Assembly (NCBI GenBank): GCA_023389095.1 | Contig: JAEWFB010000581.1 | Location: 1-19,973, forward strand | Length of the DNA stretch: 19,973 bases | Reading direction: 5' to 3' | Origin: Actinomycetes bacterium | Lineage (GTDB): Bacteria > Actinomycetota > Actinomycetes > Actinomycetales > Dermatophilaceae | Part shown: one piece after another, positions 13,334 to 19,973 of the stretch | Layout of the letters: the number at the start of each line of letters is the position of its first letter | Numbering within the stretch: the stretch's first letter is position 1 | Made by a program: the position numbers and the translations under genes | The notes under the pieces: generated by a model | What the model saw: the letters and a program-made list of their open reading frames with translations, nothing else | Told to the model about the DNA's origin: nothing | Databases searched by the model: none

Positions 13334-14668
13334 CTATCCACCGGCACCGTCTGGCAGCCTCAGGCCCGTCCGCGCGGGGGCGTAGGTCCGTTCGAGGGTG
13401 GCTCGCGGGTCCTCGGTGAGCCGTTCGGCACGGCGGGATCCGATGTCGTACCGGTAGGGCACGGCGTGGTCGGTGGAGCCGGGCGGCTCGGCAAGGGCCG
13501 CGAAGGTGTCCGGGCCCGTCCACAGGTAGGACCCGATCCCGGCGGCCAGGGCCTGGGTCGGCGTACCGGCCACGGGGCGACCCGTCCTGAGGTCGAGCAG
13601 CGTGACGCCGTGGCCGTCGAGCCCCGCGGCGCCGATGAGGGCGTACCGGCCGCCCGGGGCGACGACGGCGGTCGGTCGCGCGCCGCTGAATCGTGGCCAG
13701 CACTCGAGGGGCACGAGCGTGACCGCCTCGGTGAGCCGGCTGACGCACACCTGGCTGCCCTGCTCTGTCCGAACGAGCGGTGAGGACGGGGAGGCCCCGA
13801 ACGCGTCGAGCCGCACGAGTCCCACGATGCTGGCGTCGAGACGGGTCGCGTTCTCCGTCCAGGTGTCCGTCCGCGTCTCGAACAGCGCGAGCTGTGTCGT
13901 GTCGCTCGCGGAGGCGTCGGTTGCCGCGGCGGGGGCCGGCTCGTCGGGGGCGAGGTCGATGACGCTGGGGCCGAAGGGTGTCCACGCCGCCAGCGTCGGG
14001 TGCTTCAGGGAGGAAGGGACACGGAAGCCCCCGATGGAGCCGTCCGCGACGTCGATGACCTCGAGGCCGGGCTGGTCGTCCGAGGTGAGCAGAGCGACCC
14101 GTCGGCCCTCGGGGTCGACCAGCAGCGGGGTGGGGCCGGCCGGGCGCGCCAGGACCTTCCAGCCGTCGCGGGCGACGTGCAGTAGGGCGCTGCGTCCCGC
14201 CGAGCTCCCGGAGGCCACGAAGAGCCAGCCGTCGGCGACGCGGCGCGGCTCGGTCAGGTCGGTGAAACCGGCCGGCAGCAGCACGTCCTTGCCCTCGACG
14301 CGGACCGAAACGCGGCCACCGACCAGACGCGTGGACGGCCACCCGGTCGCGGGTTCGGCTGCGCCCGTGGGCAGCCGAACCGCCCAGTCGATGGCGGCCG
14401 TCCTGGCTGCCCGGAAGGACTCTGGCATCGTCGTGGCAGGTGACGAGCCGGCCGGGCGCGGTGGGGTGGGGGCGCTCGTCCAGTGCGGAACCAGGGCGAC
14501 GACCGCGACCGCTGCTGCAACGGCTGCGGTCCCGACGCTGAGACGTCGTCGATGCTGTGCTCGCCGAGAACGCGCCATGAGGCCACCGGCGCTGGGAGCC
14601 GCCGGCAGCCGCACGGCGGCGGAGCGCTGGCGCAGGACCGCGCGGACCGTGGTGTCGATGTCGTTCAT
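13334..14668 (-). CDS. membrane-anchored partner of the ECF sigma factor (candidate anti-sigma)
   Basis: 444 residues. A short cytoplasmic part (1-42) with T-T-V-R-A-V-L-R-Q-R-S-A is followed by one TM segment (about 43-61) and a large outside region (62-444) with repeated strands such as V-A-D-G-W-L-F-V-A-S, R-R-V-A-L-L-T-S-D and G-R-Y-A-L-I-G, suggestive of a beta-propeller. Its ATG overlaps the stop of the sigma gene (ATGA at 14665-14668), so they are translationally coupled. SigE-type ECF factors are often followed by such one-TM proteins. No zinc anti-sigma H-x-x-x-C-x-x-C motif is present, and the 42-residue inner part is short for a classic anti-sigma domain, so the role is inference from position and topology. 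Confidence 0.75.
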   Translation of the reverse strand: MNDIDTTVRAVLRQRSAAVRLPAAPSAGGLMARSRRAQHRRRLSVGTAAVAAAVAVVALVPHWTSAPTPPRPAGSSPATTMPESFRAARTAAIDWAVRLPTGAAEPATGWPSTRLVGGRVSVRVEGKDVLLPAGFTDLTEPRRVADGWLFVASGSSAGRSALLHVARDGWKVLARPAGPTPLLVDPEGRRVALLTSDDQPGLEVIDVADGSIGGFRVPSSLKHPTLAAWTPFGPSVIDLAPDEPAPAAATDASASDTTQLALFETRTDTWTENATRLDASIVGLVRLDAFGASPSSPLVRTEQGSQVCVSRLTEAVTLVPLECWPRFSGARPTAVVAPGGRYALIGAAGLDGHGVTLLDLRTGRPVAGTPTQALAAGIGSYLWTGPDTFAALAEPPGSTDHAVPYRYDIGSRRAERLTEDPRATLERTYAPARTGLRLPDGAGG

Positions 14669-15195
14669 CCCGCCTCCTCCTCGCTGGTCAGTCGATGTAT
14701 GCCGCTACCGGGCCGCAGCTCGGCGATCTCGAGCACGGTGGCTGAGCCGCGCAGCTTGGCCAGGGCCCTGGACAGCTGGCTCTTCACCGTGCCGACCGCG
14801 CACCCGAGCACGTCGGCGATCGCCCGCTCGGACAAGTCCTCGTAGAACCGCAGGACCACGACGGCTCGCTGCCGAGGCGGCAACTGCGCCAAGGCTCTCC
14901 AAACCTCGTCCTCGTGGGCGCTCGTGGACTCCCAGTCGGATGCGGGTGGCTGCGCCGAGCGGTCCAGGGCGGTTCGGTCCTCCAGCTCGGTGCGACGCGT
15001 CAGCGACCGCCAGCGCGAGACATGGGTCCGCGCCATGGCCGTACGGGTGTACGCGAACGCCGCTCCGGCTCCGCCGACCCGGTGCCACGCCTGGAAGACC
15101 CTCACGAGCGTCTCCTGCACGAGCTCCTCGGCCTCGTGGCTGCTGCCGGTCAGCACGTAGCCGTAGCGGTGCAGCCGCGGCCACGAGGCATCCAC
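14665..15195 (-). CDS. ECF sigma factor, SigE family
   Basis: At least 176 residues. Sigma region 2: L-H-R-Y-G-Y-V-L-T-G, then E-A-E-E-L-V-Q-E-T-L-V-R-V-F (residues 21-34), the core-binding helix. Region 4: A-L-A-Q-L-P-P-R-Q-R-A-V-V-V-L-R-F (101-117), then L-S-E-R-A-I-A-D-V-L-G-C-A-V-G-T-V-K-S-Q-L-S-R-A (121-144), the -35-binding helix-turn-helix. The GTG at 15195 is the only standard start codon, but the frame stays open upstream and still reads like the family N-terminus (E-R-E-E-A-F-T-A-F-V-D-A-S-W), so the real protein is probably about 19 residues longer and starts near 15252 at a non-standard or altered codon. It is followed, with a 4-base overlap, by its membrane partner. Confidence 0.9.
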   Translation of the reverse strand: MDASWPRLHRYGYVLTGSSHEAEELVQETLVRVFQAWHRVGGAGAAFAYTRTAMARTHVSRWRSLTRRTELEDRTALDRSAQPPASDWESTSAHEDEVWRALAQLPPRQRAVVVLRFYEDLSERAIADVLGCAVGTVKSQLSRALAKLRGSATVLEIAELRPGSGIHRLTSEEEAG

Positions 15196-15625
15196 GAAGG
15201 CCGTGAAGGCCTCCTCACGCTCGGCGTCCGCCTGACTGCGCCCCTGCTGAACGACTCGTCCCCTGTCGCTCGACCCGGGTCGGTCGACCCATCACCCCCA
15301 AGACGCCGGCGGCGGCCTGATGGTTGCACGCCCAGGCCATGCACGCAGCGTCGTGACAGAAGCACCGCGTGCGGGCTTGTCGGCCGCGCGCCCGCCCACC
15401 CGGCCAGGCTCAAAGCTCATCGGCTCGATCGTCTGGAGCGCCGAATCCGTCGCCAACCGCACGTGGCGAAGTGACGCAGGTGCAGGGGCGCGGCGACGTC
15501 CCAACCGGAGGGGGCGAACGCCAGGCAGAGGCGTGGCGTCGAGGCGGCGCCGCAAAACCAGCCGCACCGCCGCGGGCCACGTGCATTCGACCGCGCACGT
15601 CAAGGTCGGGTGGGAAAATTCAAGC
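15196..15625. other. divergent region between sigma factor and zinc-ribbon operon
   Basis: About 430 bases; the part next to 15195 probably encodes the sigma factor N-terminus. Seen: a perfect 12-base palindrome CGACCCGGGTCG at 15271-15282, with TCGACCC recurring at 15270-15276 and 15284-15290 (14-base period), and an AT-rich patch (GAAAATTC, 15614-15621) just before the zinc-ribbon gene. Promoters for both operons should lie here; I cannot place them with confidence. No other gene is recognised. Confidence 0.45.
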
Positions 15626-16660
15626 GTGCGGTACTGCGCGAGGTGCGGTAACGAGCTGACTGGCCCGTACTGTGGGTCTTGCGGTTGGCGCGCCGCCGCG
15701 GAGCCGGGTTCTCCGTTGGCTGCGGGGCCCACCACTGAGCGCATCACGAGCCAGGTGCCGACCTCTCCGGTTGATGAGCGGGACGTGGTCTTGCCACCCG
15801 AGCAGAGCCCGGACCCTGAGCCGTCGCAGTCACAGACGGACGTCACGGCGGGTCTGACTCCCGTTCAACCCCCGACCAGATGGACACCACCGCCTCAGTT
15901 CCCGCAGGACGGAGACAGCGCGGTCAGCCCCCTGGTGCCTGCTGCAGGTGAGCCTGAGTCAGCACCTTCACGCCGGCGGCGTCCGCTGCTCACCCTTGTT
16001 GCGGCAGGAGTGTTGGTGGTTGCCGCGTTGGCGGTTGCGGGCTGGGCTCTCGGCTGGTTGCCCAGCTCGAAGTCCGGCGCGCCGACACCGGGGGCGGCGA
16101 CGACGGTCACTGTCACGGCCGCGGTGCCGCCTGCGGCTTCGGCGGTCACCGACACCACCACCCCCAGCCTCGAGAACCCGACGGCAAGCTCCGATACTGC
16201 GACCACAGTCGTCAGCTCGCCCAGCCAGCCAAGCACCATCCCCAGTGCGACCACCCTCACGCCCTCGGAGCAACGCGCACAGGCCTTTTCGGCTCTCGAG
16301 CAGATGGTCACCGCCGACGCACAGACGAACCCCATCCGGGGCCAGTGGGTGGCGCAGCTCGCCAGCAAGTATGAGGGCGTCATCGACCGCACCCAGCAGG
16401 CGGCTCCCTTCTCGCTCGTCCAAATCCTCGCCGAGATCAACCGGATCAAGGCAAACCCTGAATACGGCTCCCTCGTACGCGTCATTCACCAGGGTGACTG
16501 GGCGGGGTCCACGCCAGGGCCGACCCCCCTGTGGGTGACGTTCGCCGATCTGAATGCCTCGTCCAAAGACCAGGTCGTCGTCTGGTGCCGCAGCCACTTC
16601 AGTCAACGCGGGCAGGCCCTGCTCAACGTCTGCTACCCCCGGCAGCTCAACCCCAAGTAG
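15626..16660 (+). CDS. zinc-ribbon, single-TM protein with extracytoplasmic C-terminal domain
   Basis: 344 residues. N-terminal zinc ribbon at 4-19 (C-A-R-C, x8, C-G-S-C). A Pro/Ser/Glu/Gln-rich linker (about 25-113) leads to an Arg patch (116-119) and one TM segment (about 121-144). Outside lies a Thr/Ser/Ala/Pro-rich stalk (150-212), then a globular domain (about 215-344) with G-Q-W-V-A-Q-L-A-S-K-Y-E-G, I-L-A-E-I-N-R-I, P-L-W-V-T-F-A-D and paired cysteines (321, 336) that could form a disulfide. I recall the Q-L-A-S-K-Y...P-L-W-V-T-F type of domain at the C-terminus of other actinobacterial membrane proteins, without known function. GTG 15626 puts the zinc ribbon at the very N-terminus; the frame continues upstream but becomes Arg-rich. 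First gene of the five-gene cluster. Confidence 0.85.
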   Translation: MRYCARCGNELTGPYCGSCGWRAAAEPGSPLAAGPTTERITSQVPTSPVDERDVVLPPEQSPDPEPSQSQTDVTAGLTPVQPPTRWTPPPQFPQDGDSAVSPLVPAAGEPESAPSRRRRPLLTLVAAGVLVVAALAVAGWALGWLPSSKSGAPTPGAATTVTVTAAVPPAASAVTDTTTPSLENPTASSDTATTVVSSPSQPSTIPSATTLTPSEQRAQAFSALEQMVTADAQTNPIRGQWVAQLASKYEGVIDRTQQAAPFSLVQILAEINRIKANPEYGSLVRVIHQGDWAGSTPGPTPLWVTFADLNASSKDQVVVWCRSHFSQRGQALLNVCYPRQLNPK

Positions 16661-16694
16661 GCGGTCACTCGCCACCACCGAATCGAGGTCATCC

Positions 16695-17645
16695 GTGAGC
16701 CCGACCCGCGAATGCCGCAACTGTGGCGCGATAGTTCCGGAGGAGAACGCCTTCTGCACCAACTGCGGCGCCTCGGTCACCTTCCGTCCGCCGGCTCAGG
16801 AGCTTCCGACCGCCCCGACGGCGACCATGTCCCCGGCACGGGCGCAACCGGTGGCCCAGCCCCGCGGTCTGGGATCAGGAACCATCGGAACCAACGGCTC
16901 CGGGCCTTCCAGCGAGCCGACACCGGTGACTGGAATCGGCGTCACGCCGACGGACGACGCCGGAATGGGCGGCATCGGTCTGGCGCACGGCGAGGTCGTC
17001 AAGCGGGTCTATGAGCTCGGGCGTATCCAGCGACTCTTCGGATGGGTGCAGGGGACGCTCGTGGTGACCGACGTGCGGGTGCTCTACCGCGCTGAGGCGT
17101 CGAACAAGCTCAACCGGAGCACTTTGAACAAGGAGATCCACCTCAACGAGGTCCGGGGCATCGGACTGGCCACCCGGCGCGGGATGAGCGCGTCGGGACT
17201 CGGAGCGTGGATCTTGGGATCCCTGCTGACGTTGGGGGTCGTCCTCTTTGTCGGGGCTGGGGTCGGCGCCGCGAGCACCGACGCGTTCGGCAACCCGAGC
17301 GGTTCGTCCTCGGGCTGGGTGATCGTCCTGCTCATCCTGTGGGCCGCGCTGGTCATCACGATCTTCGTGTTGCGTCGCAGGGCATCGGTCGTCATCCTCA
17401 CTGTCTTCGCCTCTGACATCAACAGCTCCCCGATCGAGGTCACCGGCGTCGTCGGACGAAACGGCGGCCGTGGTTTCCTCGCGTTCTTGGCATCGCCGCT
17501 GATTCTGCTCCTCGAGAGGTTGGGCATCATCGAGGCCGAGGCTGCGGCCGAGAACGCCGACATCGACTCGATCCGCGAGGTGTATGCCGAGCTCGGCGCC
17601 GTCATCATCGACCTTCAGAGCCGCGGCTCCTACGGGGCGGACTGA
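16695..17645 (+). CDS. zinc-ribbon protein with PH-like domain split by two TM segments
   Basis: 316 residues. Zinc ribbon at 7-24 (C-R-N-C, x10, C-T-N-C), then a flexible Pro/Gly/Ser/Thr linker (28-95). Residues 98-160 look like the first strands of a bacterial PH/GRAM-like domain (G-E-V-V-K-R-V-Y, G-T-L-V-V-T-D-V-R-V-L-Y-R, I-H-L-N-E-V-R-G-I-G). Two TM segments follow (about 168-192 and 207-226), joined by a short Gly/Ser loop. After them come strands A-S-V-V-I-L-T-V-F-A-S and a closing helix (about 287-309) like the last PH helix. So a single PH-like fold may be interrupted by a membrane hairpin (inference). GTG 16695 has GAGG six bases upstream. It starts 34 bases after the previous gene and ends three bases before the ATPase gene. 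Confidence 0.82.
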   Translation: MSPTRECRNCGAIVPEENAFCTNCGASVTFRPPAQELPTAPTATMSPARAQPVAQPRGLGSGTIGTNGSGPSSEPTPVTGIGVTPTDDAGMGGIGLAHGEVVKRVYELGRIQRLFGWVQGTLVVTDVRVLYRAEASNKLNRSTLNKEIHLNEVRGIGLATRRGMSASGLGAWILGSLLTLGVVLFVGAGVGAASTDAFGNPSGSSSGWVIVLLILWAALVITIFVLRRRASVVILTVFASDINSSPIEVTGVVGRNGGRGFLAFLASPLILLLERLGIIEAEAAAENADIDSIREVYAELGAVIIDLQSRGSYGAD

Positions 17646-17648
17646 GCG

Positions 17649-18941
17649 ATGTCGTACCGCCCTGAAGTGGTGGAAGGAGAAGCTCTCAGTCCTCTGGCCG
17701 GCTACACGGGTCCGCCGGATGCGAGCGTTGGGGTCCGTGGTCTGGCTCAAGCATCCGTTGGCTTCTCGGACGCGACGCTGGGCCGGCACGTCCTGTTCCT
17801 CGGCGGGATCGGCTCGGGGAAGACGGTGGGGATGTCGGCGCTCGTCGACTCCATCCGGGCCGACAGCCGCCCGGATGACGTCTTCATCTTCTTCGACACC
17901 AAGGGCGACTACATCTCCGCGTTCTTCCAGGACGGCGACGTGAGCCTGTCCCCCGAGGCCGAGCCGGCCTTTGCCGGCACTCGGGTGTGGAACCTCTTCG
18001 CGGAACTTGCAGACGTGCAGCCGACAAAACTTCCTGAGGTCGTGCGAGAGGTCGTTGCGTCGCTCATGGATGTCTCCGATGACGACCACAACCGGATCTG
18101 GTTTGCCATGGCGTCCGATGTTCTGGCCGGGCTCATCACGGCCTACGTCCGGTCGGGCAAGCCCTACACGAACGTCGACATCCGCGCCATCGCTGACCGG
18201 CTCACCACCGAGCAGATCCGCGCGATCCTGGCACCTCATTCGGACCTGCGTGGTGTGGCGCAGTACATCGCCAAAGACGGGAGCAACACGACTACCTCGG
18301 TCATGATCTTTCTGCAGCAGGCTTTGCGGGAGATCTTTGCCGGTGGCTTCCGTCGGCGCGGAGACTTCTCGGCGCGGTCTTTCGTGCGCGCCAAAGGCGG
18401 GCGGGCGCTGTTCCTCGAGTACGACGTTGCCCTCGGGGAGACCGCAACGCCCGTGTTTCGAACCGTGCTCGACCTGATTCTTCGCGAGGCTCTGGGCAGG
18501 GACCGCGGACCTGGCCGAGTCATCGTCATTCTCGATGAGTTCTCACTCCTACCGCGGGTCGCCCATCTGGACGCCGGCCTGAACTTCGGACGCTCGCTGG
18601 GCTTGCGGTTCGTCGTGGGCACCCAGAACGTCGGCCAGGTGCTCGACGCGTACGGTCAGGAGCGCGGCACGAGCGTCTTGTCGGGTTTCGGGACGGTGTT
18701 TGCCTTCAGGATGTTCGACGGGCCGAGCCGTTCGTTCGTTCGTGAGCGATTCGGGATGAACCGCAAGGTCGTGCACTACGACGTGGCACTGAAGACCCGC
18801 GGTCTGGGCGAGATGCTCGTCGACGGCTCCGTCATCGAGGACTGGGACCTCTCCGCGCTCGGGGTCGGAGAGTGCGTCGTCGGCCTGCCGGCGGGTCCCC
18901 CACACCTGTTCACCTTCGCACCGCCAAGAGGTCTGGCATGA
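17649..18941 (+). CDS. VirD4/TraD/HerA-type AAA+ ATPase without membrane segments
   Basis: 430 residues. Walker A G-G-I-G-S-G-K-T at 52-59; F-I-F-F-D-T-K-G-D at 79-87, the D-x-K-G strand typical of VirD4/TraG coupling proteins; Walker B V-I-V-I-L-D-E-F at 291-298; then G-R-S-L-G-L-R-F-V-V-G-T-Q-N-V-G-Q (314-330), the motif III-like region with the conserved Gln; and the usual C-terminal strand set (G-T-V-F-A-F-R-M-F-D). Such ATPases are hexameric motors that pump DNA or protein. Coupling proteins normally carry N-terminal TM helices; none is present, so membrane attachment probably comes from the zinc-ribbon proteins encoded just upstream (inference). It starts three bases after the preceding gene and overlaps the next by four (ATGA). 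Confidence 0.92.
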   Translation: MSYRPEVVEGEALSPLAGYTGPPDASVGVRGLAQASVGFSDATLGRHVLFLGGIGSGKTVGMSALVDSIRADSRPDDVFIFFDTKGDYISAFFQDGDVSLSPEAEPAFAGTRVWNLFAELADVQPTKLPEVVREVVASLMDVSDDDHNRIWFAMASDVLAGLITAYVRSGKPYTNVDIRAIADRLTTEQIRAILAPHSDLRGVAQYIAKDGSNTTTSVMIFLQQALREIFAGGFRRRGDFSARSFVRAKGGRALFLEYDVALGETATPVFRTVLDLILREALGRDRGPGRVIVILDEFSLLPRVAHLDAGLNFGRSLGLRFVVGTQNVGQVLDAYGQERGTSVLSGFGTVFAFRMFDGPSRSFVRERFGMNRKVVHYDVALKTRGLGEMLVDGSVIEDWDLSALGVGECVVGLPAGPPHLFTFAPPRGLA

Positions 18942-19513
18942 CACCTATCGTGTCGCTCAGGTTCCTTCAGGAACCCGCTTACGTCCTCCTGGGGGGACTG
19001 CTCCCGGACGACGGCTCGGGCCAGCCGCGCGTCATCGTCTCCCCGGACTCGATCGTGCAGTTCCCACCTGAGGCCGGGCCGGCGCTCCGCTACTTCGAGA
19101 TCCTGCGAAGCCGGTCGGATGCCGTGCGCGCGATCGGCGAGTCGGAGGGGAGCCCCGAGGACCTCGACGCGCTGGTCGCGGCGGGCACCCTGGTGGGCTT
19201 TCCCGCAAACGATGAGAAGGGCGTGCGCGAGGTCCTCGTGCCGCTGACCGTCCGTGTGACCGCGGATGCTGCGCTGGCTTCGGATGGCAGGAGCGTCCTG
19301 CTCCGGCTTCCGAATGGCCGTGCAGTGGTGATCGACCCGGTTACTGCGGCGGTGCTCGAGTATGACGCCCCCCTTGCCTTGGGGGCGGGCGTACGAGGTG
19401 TCGCAGCGAGCCTGGAGCTCAACGAGGACGTGGTCTGGCGCGGGCTGGTCCACGACCTCACCGGCGTGCTCACCAGTGGAGCCGGCCATCTCGCGAAAGC
19501 CCGCATCCCATGA
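18938..19513 (+). CDS. protein with two winged-helix/PqqD-like halves, unknown
   Basis: 191 residues, soluble. Two halves each look like a small winged helix: residues 31-90 (strand R-V-I-V-S-P, helices, then E-D-L-D-A-L-V-A-A-G-T-L-V-G-F) and 117-181 (R-S-V-L-L-R-L-P-N-G-R-A-V-V-I-D-P-V-T-A-A-V-L-E-Y, a helix, N-E-D-V-V-W-R-G-L-V-H-D-L, then G-V-L). The second half resembles PqqD-like domains, the fold of RiPP recognition elements (peptide-binding), but this is by eye only. ATG 18938 has AGAGG six bases upstream and overlaps the ATPase stop (ATGA); its own stop overlaps the next start (ATGA). The tight coupling suggests a subunit or adaptor of the ATPase system. Confidence 0.75.
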   Translation: MTPIVSLRFLQEPAYVLLGGLLPDDGSGQPRVIVSPDSIVQFPPEAGPALRYFEILRSRSDAVRAIGESEGSPEDLDALVAAGTLVGFPANDEKGVREVLVPLTVRVTADAALASDGRSVLLRLPNGRAVVIDPVTAAVLEYDAPLALGAGVRGVAASLELNEDVVWRGLVHDLTGVLTSGAGHLAKARIP

Positions 19514-19973
19514 GCTTCTTCGAGTCCATGACACGGACGATAAGCAGTCCCTTCGGAAGGGCCGCGACTGCATGGGGCAAGTTCGGTCTGGATGTCGTCG
19601 GCTTCGGAGCGCCAGGCGCCTTCTCCGATCTCAAGGACGCAGCCGAGGCAACCGCTCATGCGATGAAGTACTCCGCGGAGGACGTCCAAGCCGCCAACAG
19701 CAGAGCGATCGGCGGAACTGTCCGAGAGCAACTCGCCCAGTTGGAGCCGGCTGATCGACAGGCCTATACAGACACACTTGACCGGTACGCATCAGGCGAC
19801 CGGACCGTGTCAGGCGACCCCGGGCCGGGCGAACTGGCGGCCGCGCAGCTGGACCACGACCTCGGTGCCCAGCTGGAGACGCACCAGGCGTACTTGGAGG
19901 CAGCGCGCGACCTGGCCCGCGCCGCGCAGGCGAGCGCGGAGGCCGCAGCCACCTCAGCGCCAGAACCCAACCC
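19510..19973 (+). CDS. helical Ala-rich protein, cut by the window end
   Basis: At least 154 residues, no stop before the end of the window. ATG 19510 overlaps the previous stop by four bases. The N-terminus (M-S-F-F-E-S-M-T-R-T-I-S-S-P-F-G-R-A) looks like an amphipathic helix, with F-G-L-D-V-V-G-F-G just after. From about 45 on it is rich in Ala, Glu, Gln and Asp, with heptad-like stretches (E-Q-L-A-Q-L; Q-L-E-T-H-Q-A-Y-L-E-A-A-R-D-L-A-R-A-A-Q) suggesting coiled coil, ending in a Ala/Pro-rich run. No family recognised. It could be a structural or cargo protein of the cluster. Confidence 0.7.
   Translation, partial: MSFFESMTRTISSPFGRAATAWGKFGLDVVGFGAPGAFSDLKDAAEATAHAMKYSAEDVQAANSRAIGGTVREQLAQLEPADRQAYTDTLDRYASGDRTVSGDPGPGELAAAQLDHDLGAQLETHQAYLEAARDLARAAQASAEAAATSAPEPN

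Noticed and set aside
15320..15625. An N-terminal extension of about 100 residues on the first zinc-ribbon protein.
   Set aside because: The stretch is Arg/Pro-rich with no domain, and zinc ribbons of this type normally sit at the extreme N-terminus, which the GTG at 15626 gives.
15626..19973. Reading the cluster as a standard conjugation locus because of the VirD4-like ATPase.
   Set aside because: No relaxase, VirB4-type ATPase, pilin or origin-like repeats are visible in the window; the ATPase alone does not establish conjugation.

Overview
The window is high-GC DNA (strong G/C preference at third codon positions, frequent GTG starts) with a gene set typical of an actinobacterium: a bacterial GPP34 protein, a DUF5808 protein, a SigE-type ECF sigma factor, a protealysin-like M4 protease with its emfourin inhibitor, and several starts preceded by TANNNT about 6-7 bases upstream, which is the actinobacterial leaderless-transcript layout. 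No rRNA, tRNA, CRISPR array, transposase or intact insertion sequence was recognised. Identifications come from reading motifs by eye; no database was searched.

Layout. 22-1356: a stress or small-molecule module, with a YciI-like protein diverging from an ArsR regulator that overlaps an SRPBCC (AHSA1-type) gene. 1392-1547: the 3' end of a lost glyoxalase/VOC gene. 1622-2344: a membrane protein whose C-terminus resembles a channel pore hairpin without the selectivity filter. 2359-4769 (minus): M4 metalloprotease, emfourin-like inhibitor and arylamine N-acetyltransferase in a row. 5006-6309: a GPP34 gene with an apparent one-base frameshift, a DUF5808 protein and a one-TM small protein. 6578-9223: an aminoglycoside-nucleotidyltransferase-like protein, a GNAT acetyltransferase, a Rid-family protein and a DUF1275 (YoaK) membrane protein. 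9347-11435 (minus): two membrane proteins of unknown function and an FMN-binding split-barrel protein. 12116-13060: an AraC-type regulator preceded by about 680 bases without a confident gene. 13334-15195 (minus): an ECF sigma factor overlapping a membrane-anchored partner that is a candidate anti-sigma factor.

15626-19973 (plus, running off the end) is the most unusual region: five tightly packed genes. They encode two different zinc-ribbon membrane proteins (one with an extracytoplasmic C-terminal domain, one with what looks like a PH-like domain split by a two-TM insertion), a soluble VirD4/TraD/HerA-type ATPase without membrane segments of its own, a protein with two winged-helix-like halves, and a truncated helical Ala-rich protein. 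No relaxase, VirB4 or pilus gene is visible. The best reading is a membrane-anchored ATPase system of unknown purpose (translocation of DNA or protein, or a defence or surveillance complex); this is inference from domains and gene order.
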